Below are positions 51,940 to 62,004 of a stretch of DNA of 64,000 nucleotides, piece by piece. Numbering within the stretch: the stretch's first letter is position 1; the number at the start of each line of letters is the position of its first letter. Source of the stretch: Micrasema longulum (Eukaryota > Arthropoda > Insecta > Trichoptera > Brachycentridae). Under the pieces are notes generated by a model. It was not told the origin of the DNA. It made no database searches and saw only the letters and a program-made list of their open reading frames with translations. Both the position numbers and the translations under genes were made by a program. The stretch is taken from NCBI GenBank assembly GCA_022494885.1, contig JAGVSM010004938.1:1-64000 (forward strand), given 5' to 3'.

Positions 51940-52262
51940 GATTTCAATGAAACGGTTATTTTGTATATTTGATTATTTATGAATCTAAATTTGTATAATT
52001 TATAATTTACATTTCAATATTTATGTCTGATTATCTTTTTTAAATCGTATTCTTTTGATTTTTTTGTTTTTACTTATACCTTTTTTCTGGATTTTTATTA
52101 TTCTGCATCATATGTCATCATATTTGAATCTAATTAATTTTAATATGTATTTTTTATTGTTATTTATTTTGGCTTGACACGGGTACAGCATAAAAAGTCT
52201 TAATAAGTTCACTTATATTTAAATGACTAATTTTGAATGAATCAACAAATAAATCAATAAAT
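51940..52262 (+). mobile_element. LINE family A 3' UTR
   Basis: TTTTGTTGATTTCAATGAAA, TATTTATGTCTGATTATCTT, TTTTGGCTTGACACGGGTAC and AATGAATCAACAAATAAATC are colinear with 990-1290. Confidence 0.65.
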
Positions 52263-52419
52263 TTAACACGTCAGACAATCATAACCATTCTGTCTATGTT
52301 GAAACATTATCACAGTTTCTTAAAAATTCATTTAGTTTAAATTTTCATCTAGGCTTATATCACCTGAGCCCGTATTACAATGGGAAGTTAACCAAGTTAT
52401 CTTTAATTTTCGATGAAAA

Positions 52420-53480
52420 ATAGAAGTCTCTGTGATGGTTTGGTCACGTAGAATGAATGGATGACAAAAGAATGGTAAAACAAGTATATATATGGCAAAA
52501 ATGAACGGTAACGTGAGACGAAGACAACCAAGGAAGACGTGGCATGATCAGATAAACCAAAATCTTAAGTCTGGTTATGTCAAAGACAGACAGAACCGAA
52601 GGGCATGCATGTATGACAAGATTTATGAATGTGGAAGAAGCTAGGAATGTATTTTTTATTTATTTATTTAACTTTTTGTACATAATGTTATTTGTACATT
52701 AGCGGGCTTATTGCCAAATGGCAATTTCTTCCAACCAACCAATAAAATAAAAGTTTTATTTTTATAATTCAAGTTACAGAACATATTCAATAGAAAAAAA
52801 GATTAAAAATTTAAAGATATATAAAAATAGAAATAAACGTATTTGTTTATAAATTACCTTAAATCGAAACTATTACTCAATGGGAAAAAGGAAAAAAGAG
52901 GAAAGAGGAAAGAGAAAAAAGGAAAGGAGGAGAGATTAAGGAAGAGAAAGGAGATGTTTCTTCAGACGTGATTTAAACAGAGATAATGTAGTAACATCTT
53001 TGATGGTGGATGGGAGATGATTCCACAGTCGAGCCGCATGGACACTATATGAGTTAGAGAAGAAAGAGGAATTGTGGATGGGTATTAAGAGAGTGCCTTG
53101 AGAATGAGAACGAAGAGGTAAACCATGAACTGATAAGCGTTGAAATTTTTTCACACAGGTATATAGGAGCGTTAGGACTATGAAGTACATTGAACAGAAG
53201 TGAGAGGGAGTGATAGTCTCTCCGCTGTCTAATTTTGAGCCATTTCAGTTGCCAACGATAATCAGAAATGTGGTCATATTTCCGAAGACCAAAAATGTAC
53301 CTTATGCATGTATTCTGAAGTCGTTCAAGTTTATCGAGTTGCTCACAGCTTAAATCAGTCATGGAAACATCAGCGTAATCTAGGAATTTATGCCAGGAAA
53401 GACGTGTGTGGTGGTCTATTCTCTCTGCGTACCCTTACGGGGAAATGGCGTGATGGTAGTAATAGTAGTAGTAGTATTAT
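52420..53480 (+). mobile_element. LINE family R 3' end interrupted by LINE N
   Basis: Family R sequence at 52420-52645 (GATGGTTTGGTCACGTAGAA, CCAAGGAAGACGTGGCATGA, GTGGAAGAAGCTAGGAATGT AT) resumes at 53380 (CTAGGAATTTATGCCAGGAA AG .. CCTTACGGGGAAATGGCGTG ATGG, (TAG)n). CTAGGAATGTAT/CTAGGAATTTAT is the 12-bp target duplication (one mismatch) of the LINE N insertion. The intact order is visible at 50230-50470. Confidence 0.85.
52646..53379 (-). pseudogene. LINE family N (Jockey-like) ORF2 C-terminus, nested insertion
   Basis: The minus strand reads MTDLSCEQLDKLERLQNTCI, RYIFGLRKYDHISDYRWQLK, WLKIRQRRDYHSLSLLFNVL. After a frameshift it has SHSQGTLLIPIHNSSFFSNS, YSVHAARLWNHLPSTIKDVT and FKSRLKKHLLSLP-stop at 52936. 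'LERLQN.CIRYIFGL...DH.S...L..L.WL.I..RR' and 'W..LP..I....S...FK..L..HL' are classic ORF2 C-terminal motifs. The 3' UTR ends in the GGCAAT.. hairpin and AAATAAATAAATAAAAA at 52646. It is 5'-truncated, with one frameshift near 53130. Confidence 0.88.
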
Positions 53481-53559
53481 GCTAAGATACTAAAAAAAAT
53501 TGTATATCCTCGTAAATGTATTGTATAAGTACATTTATGCACAGAAAATTAGATTCCAC

Positions 53560-53834
53560 TTTATAAACAACATAATTGAATCGAAGTTCTAGTCGAAACC
53601 CGAACAATTTTGAATCAAAGGTGGTCGAAATTTCCTCTTTTTCTTATACCATATCAGGTTCTCTCAACGTTAGCGATCACTCAGGAGTAGGCGTCTCTGT
53701 TCTGTGCCAACTGGAACAGCTCCTTCACCCCGCGCACTCCCGTCCAGTCGCCGATGTTCTTCAGCTAGTTCACGTGTCACCTTTCAACTCCACGTTCCTC
53801 GAACGACCCCATCATAATTAGCAGTTGAAGCATA
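53560..53834. repeat. Repeat Y-like fragment
   Basis: AGGTTCTCTCAACGTTAGCG ATCACTC and CTGTGCCAACTGGAACAGCT resemble the start of repeat Y (GTCAGGTC...GACGTTGGCGATCAC). It continues with GC-richer sequence CACCCCGCGCACTCCCGTCC. The short ORF 53576-53821 is not convincing. Confidence 0.4.
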
Positions 53835-54300
53835 CATTTGTAGGATTTAGTAGTTACGGGTTGGAGCTCCTACCCCAGTTAGAAATTGAAATAGAAGACA
53901 CGGGGTTGCTGTTTAATGCGTATTTATTTACATGGCGAATAAGATACAGCACTTTGCTGTGTAGCGCGAGCTTAGCGGCGATGATGGGTTGAAGAGACTG
54001 CACTTGAACTACATGCTGGAACTGAGTGACTTCATCGAGCTGAACTGAAATGAACTGAACTTCTTGGGCTGACTGGCTTTGACTGCGTTCTGTGGTCTCT
54101 TTATAGGCTACGTTCCTTCGTAGTTTATTTCTTCATAGTAGGGTTGATATGATTGTACTGCAGAACGATGCTCCCGATTACATGTGCAATACTGGTTCTA
54201 TAAAAAATATGACATTGCTTTCTTCGGTCATCACACTATTTCAGGTGAAACGTTTAAGCACGTGTGTGTCATCGATTATGGGCTATGAACCTCACACATT
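53835..54300 (-). mobile_element. Solo LTR, 458 bp, with 4-bp TSD
   Basis: The LTR runs 53839-54296, bounded by TG...CA (minus: TGTGAGGTTCATAGCCC .. CTAAATCCTACA) and flanked by CATT on both sides (53835-53838, 54297-54300). On the minus strand a TATA box TATAAAG (54099-54105) is followed by TCAGTC-type initiator sequences and an AATAAA signal (about 53922-53928). Four-base duplications fit Ty3/gypsy-type integration. No internal region remains. The 67-codon ORF inside U3 is incidental. Confidence 0.8.
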
Positions 54301-54360
54301 AGCTTCCACGTTTAATGTGGCCCTGATAAGCGAATTTTCACTGCTTTTTTGAGAATTTTA

Positions 54361-54510
54361 GTAGTCGGTCTCGCGATGTAATGGTTAGTGCATTTGCTTA
54401 CCATGAAAGAGGTCTCGGGTTTTCTTCCCGACTTGGTTGATATGAAATATTATTTAAAAGGGTGTTTTTACACTAGAATATTTCATAGTTACATACACTT
54501 TTGTACGCAG
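54361..54510 (+). repeat. SINE-3, 5' part
   Basis: GTCTCGCGATGTAATGGTTA (A box), GCTTACCATGAAAGAGGTCT, and CGGGTTTTCTTCCCGACTTG (B box damaged: GGTTTTCTTCC). The body is AAATATTATTTAAAAGGGTG, ACACTAGAATATTTCATAG. Confidence 0.65.
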
Positions 54511-54773
54511 TAATTTGGAGTTTGCATCCGTTGTGTGGAGCCCACAATACATAACAAACATAGAAAGGATTGAAAATGTTCAACGAAAATTTTTTAAATA
54601 CCTAGATTATAAAAACAAATATTATTTGATTAAAAAAATAAAAATAAAAAGTTGGCCATGAAAATTTTTTAAATACCTAGATTATAAAAAAAATTGATTG
54701 GCCAATCTGCCAAACAAAATGGATTTTTTACCCTATACCATAGGTTTGTCTTTTTTTACCATATGTCTGTTTT

Positions 54774-55057
54774 AAACCGTATTTTTTTTAAGGTTATTAT
54801 ATCACTGTCGACGGTTTGTTTCTTTAAAATAAATAAATAGTCCATAGACTGGTACCTGAAGCGTGAGACTGATCACCTTACCATGTGACAAAAATTATCA
54901 AGATACGCTGCGATTAAACCGTATTTTTTAAAATGTTATTATATCATTGTCGACTGTTTGTTTCTTTAAAATAAATAAATAGTCCTTAGACTGGTACTAG
55001 AATCGTAAGACTGATCACCTTACCATGTAACAAAAATTATCAAGATACGCTGCGATT
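54774..55057. repeat. Tandem duplication, 2 x 142 bp
   Basis: Unit 1 (54774-54915) and unit 2 (54916-55057) each start AAACCGTATTTTTT. Each includes TTATTATATCA.TGTCGAC, TTTGTTTCTTTAAAATAAAT, GAGACTGATCACCTTACCAT or its variant, and ends ATCAAGATACGCTGCGATT. The second half of each unit is SINE-3 body. Only unit 2 continues to the SINE 3' end (GCACCATTAGGTGCGGAA, 55082-55100). Confidence 0.85.
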
Positions 55058-55477
55058 GGTGTACAAATGCAGTGCCCTATGCACCATTAGGTGCGGAAAG
55101 GCAATGGTAATAATAATAATGATTTAATCACGTTGATTTACGTAACCGCTATCGATTTTTTCCATAATTCAATCTGTTTTTGTGAATACAATAATAAAAT
55201 CAGCCATTTTGCGGTATGACGTTTTTTATGTAATGTCAGCGCTATTTGGTAAAGTTTAAGGTTATGAACTAAGGGTTTATAATTGGCTTAAGTAAATGAC
55301 AGTAGCGATAGAAAGTTTTTAATAAGCTTTAAAATCATAGTCTCCTGGTTCGCCGCGTCTCTGCGAAGACTGACGACATTGATAAAAAGCCTTTGTAATA
55401 AAGTTTAACGGTAATAGGAGAAAAATACCGGGATTTGAGAGAAAAGCTAACATTCAGAACTTTTCCATTTCAACAGG

Positions 55478-55680
55478 CGCCGTGGCCCAGTTGTTTAGAC
55501 GCCAACTGTGAAACCGGCGTTGCAGGCCCGTCCCTTTCGTTCATAATTTTTTCATTGTGGAACATGTGAAAGTAAGTGAGAGTACATTCCTCCACATACC
55601 CGAAACCATTTTAAAGACCGTGCGTCTTCCTATCGGTTTCACTCATACAAAAAAAGCGTTGTTTTTTTTAATAAAAAACG
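55478..55680 (+). repeat. SINE-4 with tRNA-like head
   Basis: GGCGCCGTGGCCCAGTTGTT TAGACGCC (A-box region), GTTGCAGGCCCGTCCC (weak B box), then the body GTAAGTGAGAGTACATTCCT CCACATACCCGAAACC and AAGACCGTGCGTCTTCCTAT. The body is shared with 38130 and 41135. It ends near AAAAAAGCG. Confidence 0.5.
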
Positions 55681-55904
55681 AGTTACTGTAACGAACGCAT
55701 TTTTTTATTGAATTTAACCCTACTAATTTCACTGTGTGTTTAAAAAATTATAAGGAAGGCCTTTGTTAGATATTGCCATATACTCTCTTGCCCATATTGC
55801 AAACATAAATTTTGGCAAAAACTGTATTCACTTATATCACAATAGCCCATGTTCATTATAGTGATTTTATACATATTTTAGATCTACTTAAGATCTTTAA
55901 ATTT

Positions 55905-56330
55905 TTTTTTTCTAAGCAGTTAACAATGGAGTCCTGGTCCCGACCCTGATGTATGGGAGCGAAGTATGGAACTTGTAAACACAGGTATTAAAGTCAGCTG
56001 AATGCTGTCGAAATGCAATCTCTCAGGCGAATGTGTGATAAAACTATGTACGATAGATGCTCAAATGTCGAGATCCGTACATTTTGTAAGGCTGAGATAG
56101 GCATTATCGATAAAATCAAGAAAGGAGCTCTGCTACAATATTTGAGTGTGTCCAAATGTTCATAGACAAAAGACTGGATTTCACCCCCTCGGGGGTCATT
56201 AAGATTAACAAATTACAACAGGGATGGAGAATACCTGGAATACCGGAGCTCTGCGTTGGATTTAGCATGTACAGCGAATGGACAGCAAAAGAACGGCTAA
56301 AAATATTTCACAATGTGAATAATATACGAT
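55905..56330 (+). pseudogene. LINE family R ORF2 fragment interrupted by a 111-bp insert
   Basis: NNGVLVPTLMYGSEVWNL, SQLNAVEMQSLRRM and DKTMYDRCSNVEIRTFCKAE (frame-shifted) are followed at 56134-56244 by a piece of repeat F. Then the LINE resumes (GCGTTGGATTTAGCATGTAC AGCGAATGGACAGC). GGAGCTCTGC is duplicated on both sides of the insert (56124-56133, 56245-56254). Confidence 0.8.
56134..56244 (+). repeat. 111-bp repeat F fragment with 10-bp TSD
   Basis: TACAATATTTGAGTGTGTCC, ATAGACAAAAGACTGGATTT, TCGGGGGTCATTAAGATTAA and CAAATTACAACAGGGATGGA. A perfect 10-bp target duplication surrounds it, showing that this short unit moved as a discrete piece. Confidence 0.75.
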
Positions 56331-56734
56331 ATTACATAGATCCAAACCTGTAAAAAATCACAGTTTTATCTGTTGTCGTCAGGCGCACGGCGCACGGCGT
56401 ACGGTATACAAATATAACTATTTTTGAAAAACGCAAAGCATACAAAAGAGTATCGGAACAAAAAAAAATATTCTGATACTCTGTATAACAAAATCAGTTA
56501 AGTTTTGAGGTGCGGAAAATGGTAGAGCAAAACGTCGATTTTGTCTATTCTAACAAAAGGTCTGACACGCAGTTGTCTTTTTCGCACAGTATCGTGAGGC
56601 ATCTGCAAGACAGTGACAGGAAAACAATGTTCGATCACCTTTTTATCAAAATTCTCTGTTCTCACAATTTATCTAAACCGAAACACAAAAATAAGTTTAC
56701 GTACATATCTAATTTGAACTAAATACAATAATTG
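56331..56734. other. Unassigned DNA with a 70-codon ORF
   Basis: The ORF 56510-56722 (VEQNVDFVYSNKRSDTQLSF .. HSIVRHLQDSDRKTMFDHLF) has a fairly balanced composition but no family I recognise. It is listed as uncertain rather than as a gene. A GGCGCACGGCGCACGGCGTA repeat lies at about 56382-56402. Confidence 0.3.
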
Positions 56735-56900
56735 AATTTATTGCAACAGAGAGGGAAAATATTATTGAGAAAGGAATATGGAAGTCTAGGCATTTACAGG
56801 GCTTATGACCTGTCGTTGGCTGGTTCAAATGGCTACTTTACACACTGTGTAACATTCACCATTTTACCCATATTTAAACATCCACATTTCCTCAACTCTT
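56735..56900 (+). repeat. Repeat F copy
   Basis: GCAACAGAGAGGGAAAATAT, GGAAGTCTAGGCATTTACAG and TTACACACTGTGTAACATTC. It is nearly identical in order to 9087-9250. Confidence 0.6.
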
Positions 56901-57499
56901 CCATCTGTTCCGGATGTTTAAAGTATTTCCGGGTTCAGCTTGTACTTCATATAGAAGATAAGTACATTGAAACATAAATTGTAAAAACCATCAATAATCA
57001 GAGATAGAACCGTCAATAAATCGAGACGGTATAAAGTAAAATCGATATTTATGTACGAAAATGTAACGAAATTATCTTCTTCGGTAATCTGTTATTAAAC
57101 ATGTTGAAAAAAATATTGCACGCGTATTTTCCATACAGAAAACCTAATTTTACTTTATAGATAAAATTGAAGATAAATTTCAACATTTCATTGTAAAACT
57201 GGCCCCGTTCTCTAAATTATTCAAATAAATTATTGAATAAAATAAGTGTATACCATTATTTAATTGCCCTTGTTTGTCTTTGTTAAACAGTTTAATGTTC
57301 TTTTTGTTTATTTTCTTGTAAATATATTTCTTCACATAACTGTTGTAATTGGCTTAGGCCGTGTATATAATAAAAGAATTAATCTATAATATGTGAACAC
57401 AGAATAAATTCTTTTACTTCAATTATAAACTTTTGGGTAAAATTAAATGGGTGTTCATGAAACCCTTCTGTAAAGCTCCCTTGAGAAATTATCTATTTT
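56901..57499. other. Unassigned AT-rich DNA
   Basis: No credible gene. A LINE-like 3' piece may lie at 57240-57420 (TTGTAATTGGCTTAGGCCGT GTATATAATAAAAG). Confidence 0.35.
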
Positions 57500-58266
57500 G
57501 ATATTGTAGCTAACGCGCTACCGGCGTCGTGTTGTGGTTCCGCTGCATTCACCAACGCACACGTCCCGATCCACTGGTTGTAAGGCAGCGGAGGCTAGGC
57601 GATCTTGTCTAACTCGTCAGGGCCGGAGATGTCCTCAGAAGGGCCTCTTACTTCAGGTTGAAGTTGCCGGTCCGCCGTGGTCAGGAATCCGTAGGGAGAG
57701 AAGTCCAAAATCCAAGTCCAGGGTGAAGCGAAGGTGTCAAGCGAAGTGAAGTAGAATCGAGTAGAAAGCCGGGTCGGGGAGAAGCGAGTAGAGAGGAGTA
57801 AAAACCAAACGTCAGAGAAGAAGTGTCATTTATTTTAGAGTGTACGCGTTATATACCGTTCGCGCTACGTGCCCCAACACTCACCCCGCCGAGCGGGTCT
57901 AGCAGTCGTATGCTGCGCGGAGAGAGCGAGAGCGATGGAGAAGGCCGCACGCCCGCTCTATCTGTCTCCCTCCCTCCACGTATATAGGCACTACCCCCTC
58001 CAGCTCTCACGGCATTCTTGCGGCGGCAACGCAGTGCGAAACGATGAACATTCAAAAATATACTTAAAACTAATTTACGAACTAGATGCCTATTCTAAAT
58101 GTCTCGGTATGGAAAAGGCCACCCCCGAAAGTGACAAATACTAGTCTTTATTGGAGGGGCAGCTCATTTCTAAGACGTACCGAGATCCCTAAATCTAAAC
58201 ACTTAGTCTAGCGCAGTGGCGGTCCCTACAAGGGCCGCTTTCCGTCTTGACGTCCGTAACAGAAAT
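57500..58266 (-). mobile_element. Second solo LTR, 757 bp, GC-rich
   Basis: The LTR spans 57505-58261 with TG...CA ends (minus: TGTTACGGACGTCAAGACGG .. GCGTTAGCTACA). The flanking 5-mers GATAT and GAAAT differ at one position. On the minus strand, TATA-like boxes CCTATATACG (about 57980) and GGTATATAACG (about 57850) precede AATAAA (57829-57834). A long U5 follows. It is about the most GC-rich block in the window. The 68-91 codon ORFs inside are probably incidental. No internal region, primer-binding site or second LTR was seen. Confidence 0.7.
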
Positions 58267-58455
58267 GTTATGTAATTGTACACGAAGAACTAAAACTTGA
58301 AAAAAAATAAAGTAACGTTGACAATACAATAATATCAAGACAATATCACACGCAACATTCTAAAACGAGACAAGGACAGTCGAGACTAATAAACCAGGGA
58401 CTGAAATTATACAATAAACTACCAGACAAAACTGAATAAAAGACTCAGACAGCTT
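58262..58455 (+). pseudogene. LINE family B fragment
   Basis: CACGAAGAACTAAAACTTGA, AAACGAGACAAGGACAGTCG and TACCAGACAAAACTGAATAA match 26860-26890 and 27245-27340. It reads EELKLEKK.., then FKTRQGQSRLINQGLKLYN. Confidence 0.6.
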
Positions 58456-58880
58456 TCTTCTTCTTGAGGTGCCTTGTCAGGTCCCCCAGACGTTGGCGAT
58501 CACAGCGAAAACATCTCGGTCTTGCGGTACTCCGCAGCCAGAGCAACTGCTTATTGGATGTATTCGCCATAGTGATTCCTGGGAAAAAATGACTAGAGTG
58601 GTTTCCCGTTGCCTTCTCTGGTGGATTTTTCTGTCGGGGTTACCTTCCCTTAGCTGGCCGGTTCTGGGTTGGAGGCGCCATAAACTCGCCTTTTACCCTC
58701 TCGTTATCTGCTGTGATCACACCGTTATGAATGTGATCCCATTGCTCGGGGTTCGCGACGTGGACGCTAACGAGTAGGACTAGTCAGTAGTGTTGCCGGT
58801 GGAATCCAACTGGGCGTTCGCAGCATTTTATAAAATCACACCCTCCAGCAAGATGTGACTCACTGTGTTCCTACTGACAG
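58456..58880 (+). repeat. Repeat Y, most complete copy
   Basis: GAGGTGCCTTGTCAGGTCCC, GACGTTGGCGATCACAGCGA, GATTCCTGGGAAAAAATGAC, GGGGTTACCTTCCCTTAGCT, CACCGTTATGAATGTGATCC and GGACTAGTCAGTAGTG. It includes a 102-codon ORF (58469-58777) with no recognised domain. It shows the order that is split at 20462-22062. Confidence 0.6.
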
Positions 58881-59689
58881 TTTGAACCCCTACAGACAGC
58901 TTTCAGGGTAATTAAATAAGTGAAAAATTTAACCATCTGTAGAAATATCATCTACTAGTAACGTGTTTATAAAATTATGATAAGAGGGTATTAAATGCAA
59001 ACTTTAAAATTTCCACTGAAGGAACTACTGAGATATTTGCGAAATACTTTGAAAAAAGAATTGTGAGATTTCTAATTATGCTTCACTAGCAAAAAGGAAA
59101 ATGCTTTGTTTGCGGAGTCAAGAAGTATAATTAAAATCGGTTTTTCCAAGATTTAGAGATGGTTTTGAATTACGCTATTATTTAGGTAGGTAGGTTTTTA
59201 ATGTATAGTTTATTTTGACATCAATAACTCATTTTCCGTTTTTGTGGAGATTTCTAAGTTTGCTTTTAATACCCTCATACTCGTATGTTTTTGATTTAAT
59301 GCATTAATTTAAAAACAAAACTATTTGGAAAGTTGTATTCCTTGTCTCGTTCTTAATTAAGCTAGTCTATGTACATACCCAGTATGATCCTTGCATAAGG
59401 GTTTGTCAATAGCCAATATCAAAATATCACATTTATTACCACCCTTCCGAGAGTTGGGTTACCTACCTTCATTATATACTCGTATGTACTCGTACATGTC
59501 AGGAGGGATTGACATAATCAGGTTGGATCACGCGCCTGTCACTTAAAATGACATTCTAACCACCTGACTTCTCAGCCATTTCCCGACCCACAAGTTACGA
59601 TTGTATTAGGGCCCAACTGCATTTTGGATTATTTTTTACAATTTAAAAAACAAAACAAATGAAACGAAAGGATAGAACGTCATATCACG
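58881..59689. other. Unassigned DNA
   Basis: No gene or clear repeat was recognised. Confidence 0.35.
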
Positions 59690-60262
59690 GACATTGGGAG
59701 CAAATGGACAGCGAAAGAACCGCTAAAAAGATGAACGATGGGAATGTTGATGGATGCAGAAAACGAGGAAGACATGGTATTTTTTTATTTTTTTATTTTA
59801 TTTTATTCAGAAAACATACAGTCATATAAAATAAGTATTAAAAACAACAATTTTTTAACATAAAAAGACCAATTAAGTTTTCATAAATTAAAAAGATATA
59901 AACATTAAATGTGACAAAAAAATAAAAAAGAATTTTAAGTGAGAAAAGAATAATTGTTGACATTTTCCATGGAGGTAACAAATTAAAATAAATAAAAATA
60001 CCGAATGTACACTCCGAGCCATCCACGCAAACACATGAACGCACATATAAAACATACACAAACATATACATTACATGCGGCACATATACATAGCATAAAC
60101 CACTCAAGATGCACATTCAGCAACTATGACCAAATCCAAACAGTACTTGAAGATGGACATCTCAAAAAAAAAATTCGGCGCGCGTGCTTGAGAAGACGTG
60201 AGAAAGTAGAGGAAACGTGGTCTGTATGCAAACACATAGTGATAATGCGTTCACATTTTTTT
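59690..60262 (+). mobile_element. LINE family R fragment interrupted by an antisense LINE 3' end
   Basis: AATGGACAGCGAAAGAACCG, TGTTGATGGATGCAGAAAAC and GAGGAAGACATGG (to 59778) continue at 60118 (CAACTATGACCAAATCCAAA, CGGCGCGCGTGCTTGAGAAG). The uninterrupted order is at 43870-44060. The insert 59779-60117 starts with T-rich sequence and ends CA-rich, the inverse of a LINE 3' UTR such as 10035-10305. Confidence 0.7.
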
Positions 60263-60359
60263 TATTACACTGAAGAACAATCGAACGTTTTGATTAGCTT
60301 TATATTTTCGTGTTTCTTTTTTTTTCTTTACCATCTTTTCATATGTGTGAAAAAAAATA

Positions 60360-60548
60360 AGAAAGTCTCGTTGTAAAGTGGTTGGCGCGTTTGAGCACCA
60401 TTTTTGAGGTCCTGGTGTTGTTTTCTGGCAGCGTGGACATGCAATATCGATTGACCTTTATGTAATAGATCATTGAAATACTTTGATTTGGTTTACGAAT
60501 GCAACGCTCTATACACCATTGGATGCAAATGGCTGCATCGACTACGAA
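60360..60548 (+). repeat. SINE-3, diverged
   Basis: TCTCGTTGTAAAGTGGTTGG and CGCGTTTGAGCACCATTTTT GAGGTCC form the head, with no clear B box. TACGAATGCAACGCTCTATA CACCATTGGATGC is the 3' end of the body. Confidence 0.45.
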
Positions 60549-61020
60549 ATCAATATTATTGACTGAAAATAAAATTGTAAGCTGGGAAACGCCAACGAAA
60601 CGGTTCGAATTTCAAAAGTAAATATATATTTTTTTAGTACGAATTATCAAAAAGAACAATAATTTTAAAAAGACGCGTGATTTCAATTTGGTATTGTGCT
60701 TTAATAAATAAACACTCGATATTTGAATACCGAACGATATCTATAATAATAAAAGATCTTACACGATAAAAACCGCCTAAACAATTTTTTTAACGAAGCC
60801 GTTCCCATTTTCTTCAAAGTCTCTTTATTTATCAGAGCCTTAAAGTGGATATCCAAAGAAGATTAGTTTTGAAAACTTCCTAGCTTTTTTTTGAAAACTT
60901 GAAATTTATTCATTAATTTATTACATAAATCACATATATATTATGTATTAAGGGTAAACATAATTTCTATCTGTTTTTTTTTCAAATTTAAAAATGAGCT
61001 AAAAAAAGAAAACAAAATGT
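60549..61020. other. Unassigned AT-rich DNA
   Basis: Nothing was recognised. Confidence 0.35.
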
Positions 61021-61022
61021 TA

Positions 61023-61685
61023 AAGGTCATCATTCAAAAGAAAATTTTCTTATCCATTAGACATTTTCTTTTCTTTTCTTTCGTTTATTATTTTATTTGA
61101 TTACAAGCCATGAAAATGAAATGTTAAGTTGACAAATCTGAGCATTTTCGACACATCCTTTTGTTCGCGTATAAATAAAGGAGAAAACAGATAAAGAGAA
61201 TAAGGATAATACATTATTGACTAATTTGTTGGAATTTGTCTTCAATTTTATTATTCTCATAATTAGATAATTTACATAACGCCATTTTTGTGAAAACCGC
61301 TTCAAGCTTACTGATTCTCGCATGTTTTCTTCATTTCGAAAGAATCTTACAAAACTTAGTCTGTTAACACCCATACTTAAGGTAAAAGTTTCACAATGAG
61401 ACTTTCATAGCCGTTTCCGAGAAAGGCGTTCTTATTTAATACCGACCCCAATAATTCTTTTTCATTTGACAAATTAGTCAAAAATGTATTCCCTCTTAAA
61501 ATGTATTCACAATTTTTGACTTTTTTTATTGAAAGCAAAAAGAAGGAGAAATCTTAAAGCTAACTTTCGTCTACATAGCTTTCTATTTTAAAGGCTTGTA
61601 ATCAAATAAAATAAAATTTGTAACGTAAAAACAAACAAAATATCTTGTAGGAACAGAAAAATTTATTTCAAATGACCTTAACCAT
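61023..61685. repeat. ~660-bp inverted-arm element
   Basis: Arms of about 90 bp: left 61023-61112 (AAGGTCATCATTCAAAAGAA .. TTTTATTTGATTACAAGCC), right 61593-61685 as the inverse (GGCTTGTAATCAAATAAAAT .. AAATGACCTT). The inner 25 bp match best. A 93-codon minus-strand ORF (61374-61093) lies within: MGVNRLSFVRFFRNEENMRE, then SLKRFSQKWRYVNYLIMRII. It has no known family. Confidence 0.55.
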
Positions 61686-61739
61686 TTTATTAAAACTTTT
61701 AGTGCTTAATTTTTAATTTGGAAAAAAACACACGCAACT

Positions 61740-61920
61740 TATATTAAAACTCAATTTATTCTTCACGCCTGCGGGCTCCCGCCGCGCCATCCTAAAAAAC
61801 CGTCCATACGATCTTTCGGTTTTATTCAGCGGAACTAAGGGACGTGGGTTCGACGTAGGAGGAGGCGAGTGTTAGCTGGCGATAGCGTCTGCTGGAGGCA
61901 TTCGGTGATGAAGAAAAGAA
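61740..61920 (-). other. GC-rich island with AATAAA signals on the minus strand
   Basis: GCCTGCGGGCTCCCGCCGCG CC, GTGGGTTCGACGTAGGAGGA and GGCGATAGCGTCTGCTGGAG. On the minus strand there are two AATAAA sequences. It could be an LTR piece or the 3' end of a transcript. Not resolved. Confidence 0.3.
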
Positions 61921-62004
61921 GAAAGAGATTTAAATGAAAGTTCTGTATATTTATTTTGATTATTAATATATTCTTAGAGCGGTTAGCAAACTAATGCATT
62001 ATTG

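Noticed and set aside
57849..58144. Two opposite-strand ORFs of 68 and 91 codons in the GC-rich block
   Set aside because: They lie within the solo LTR. Openness is explained by high GC content, and no domain is visible.
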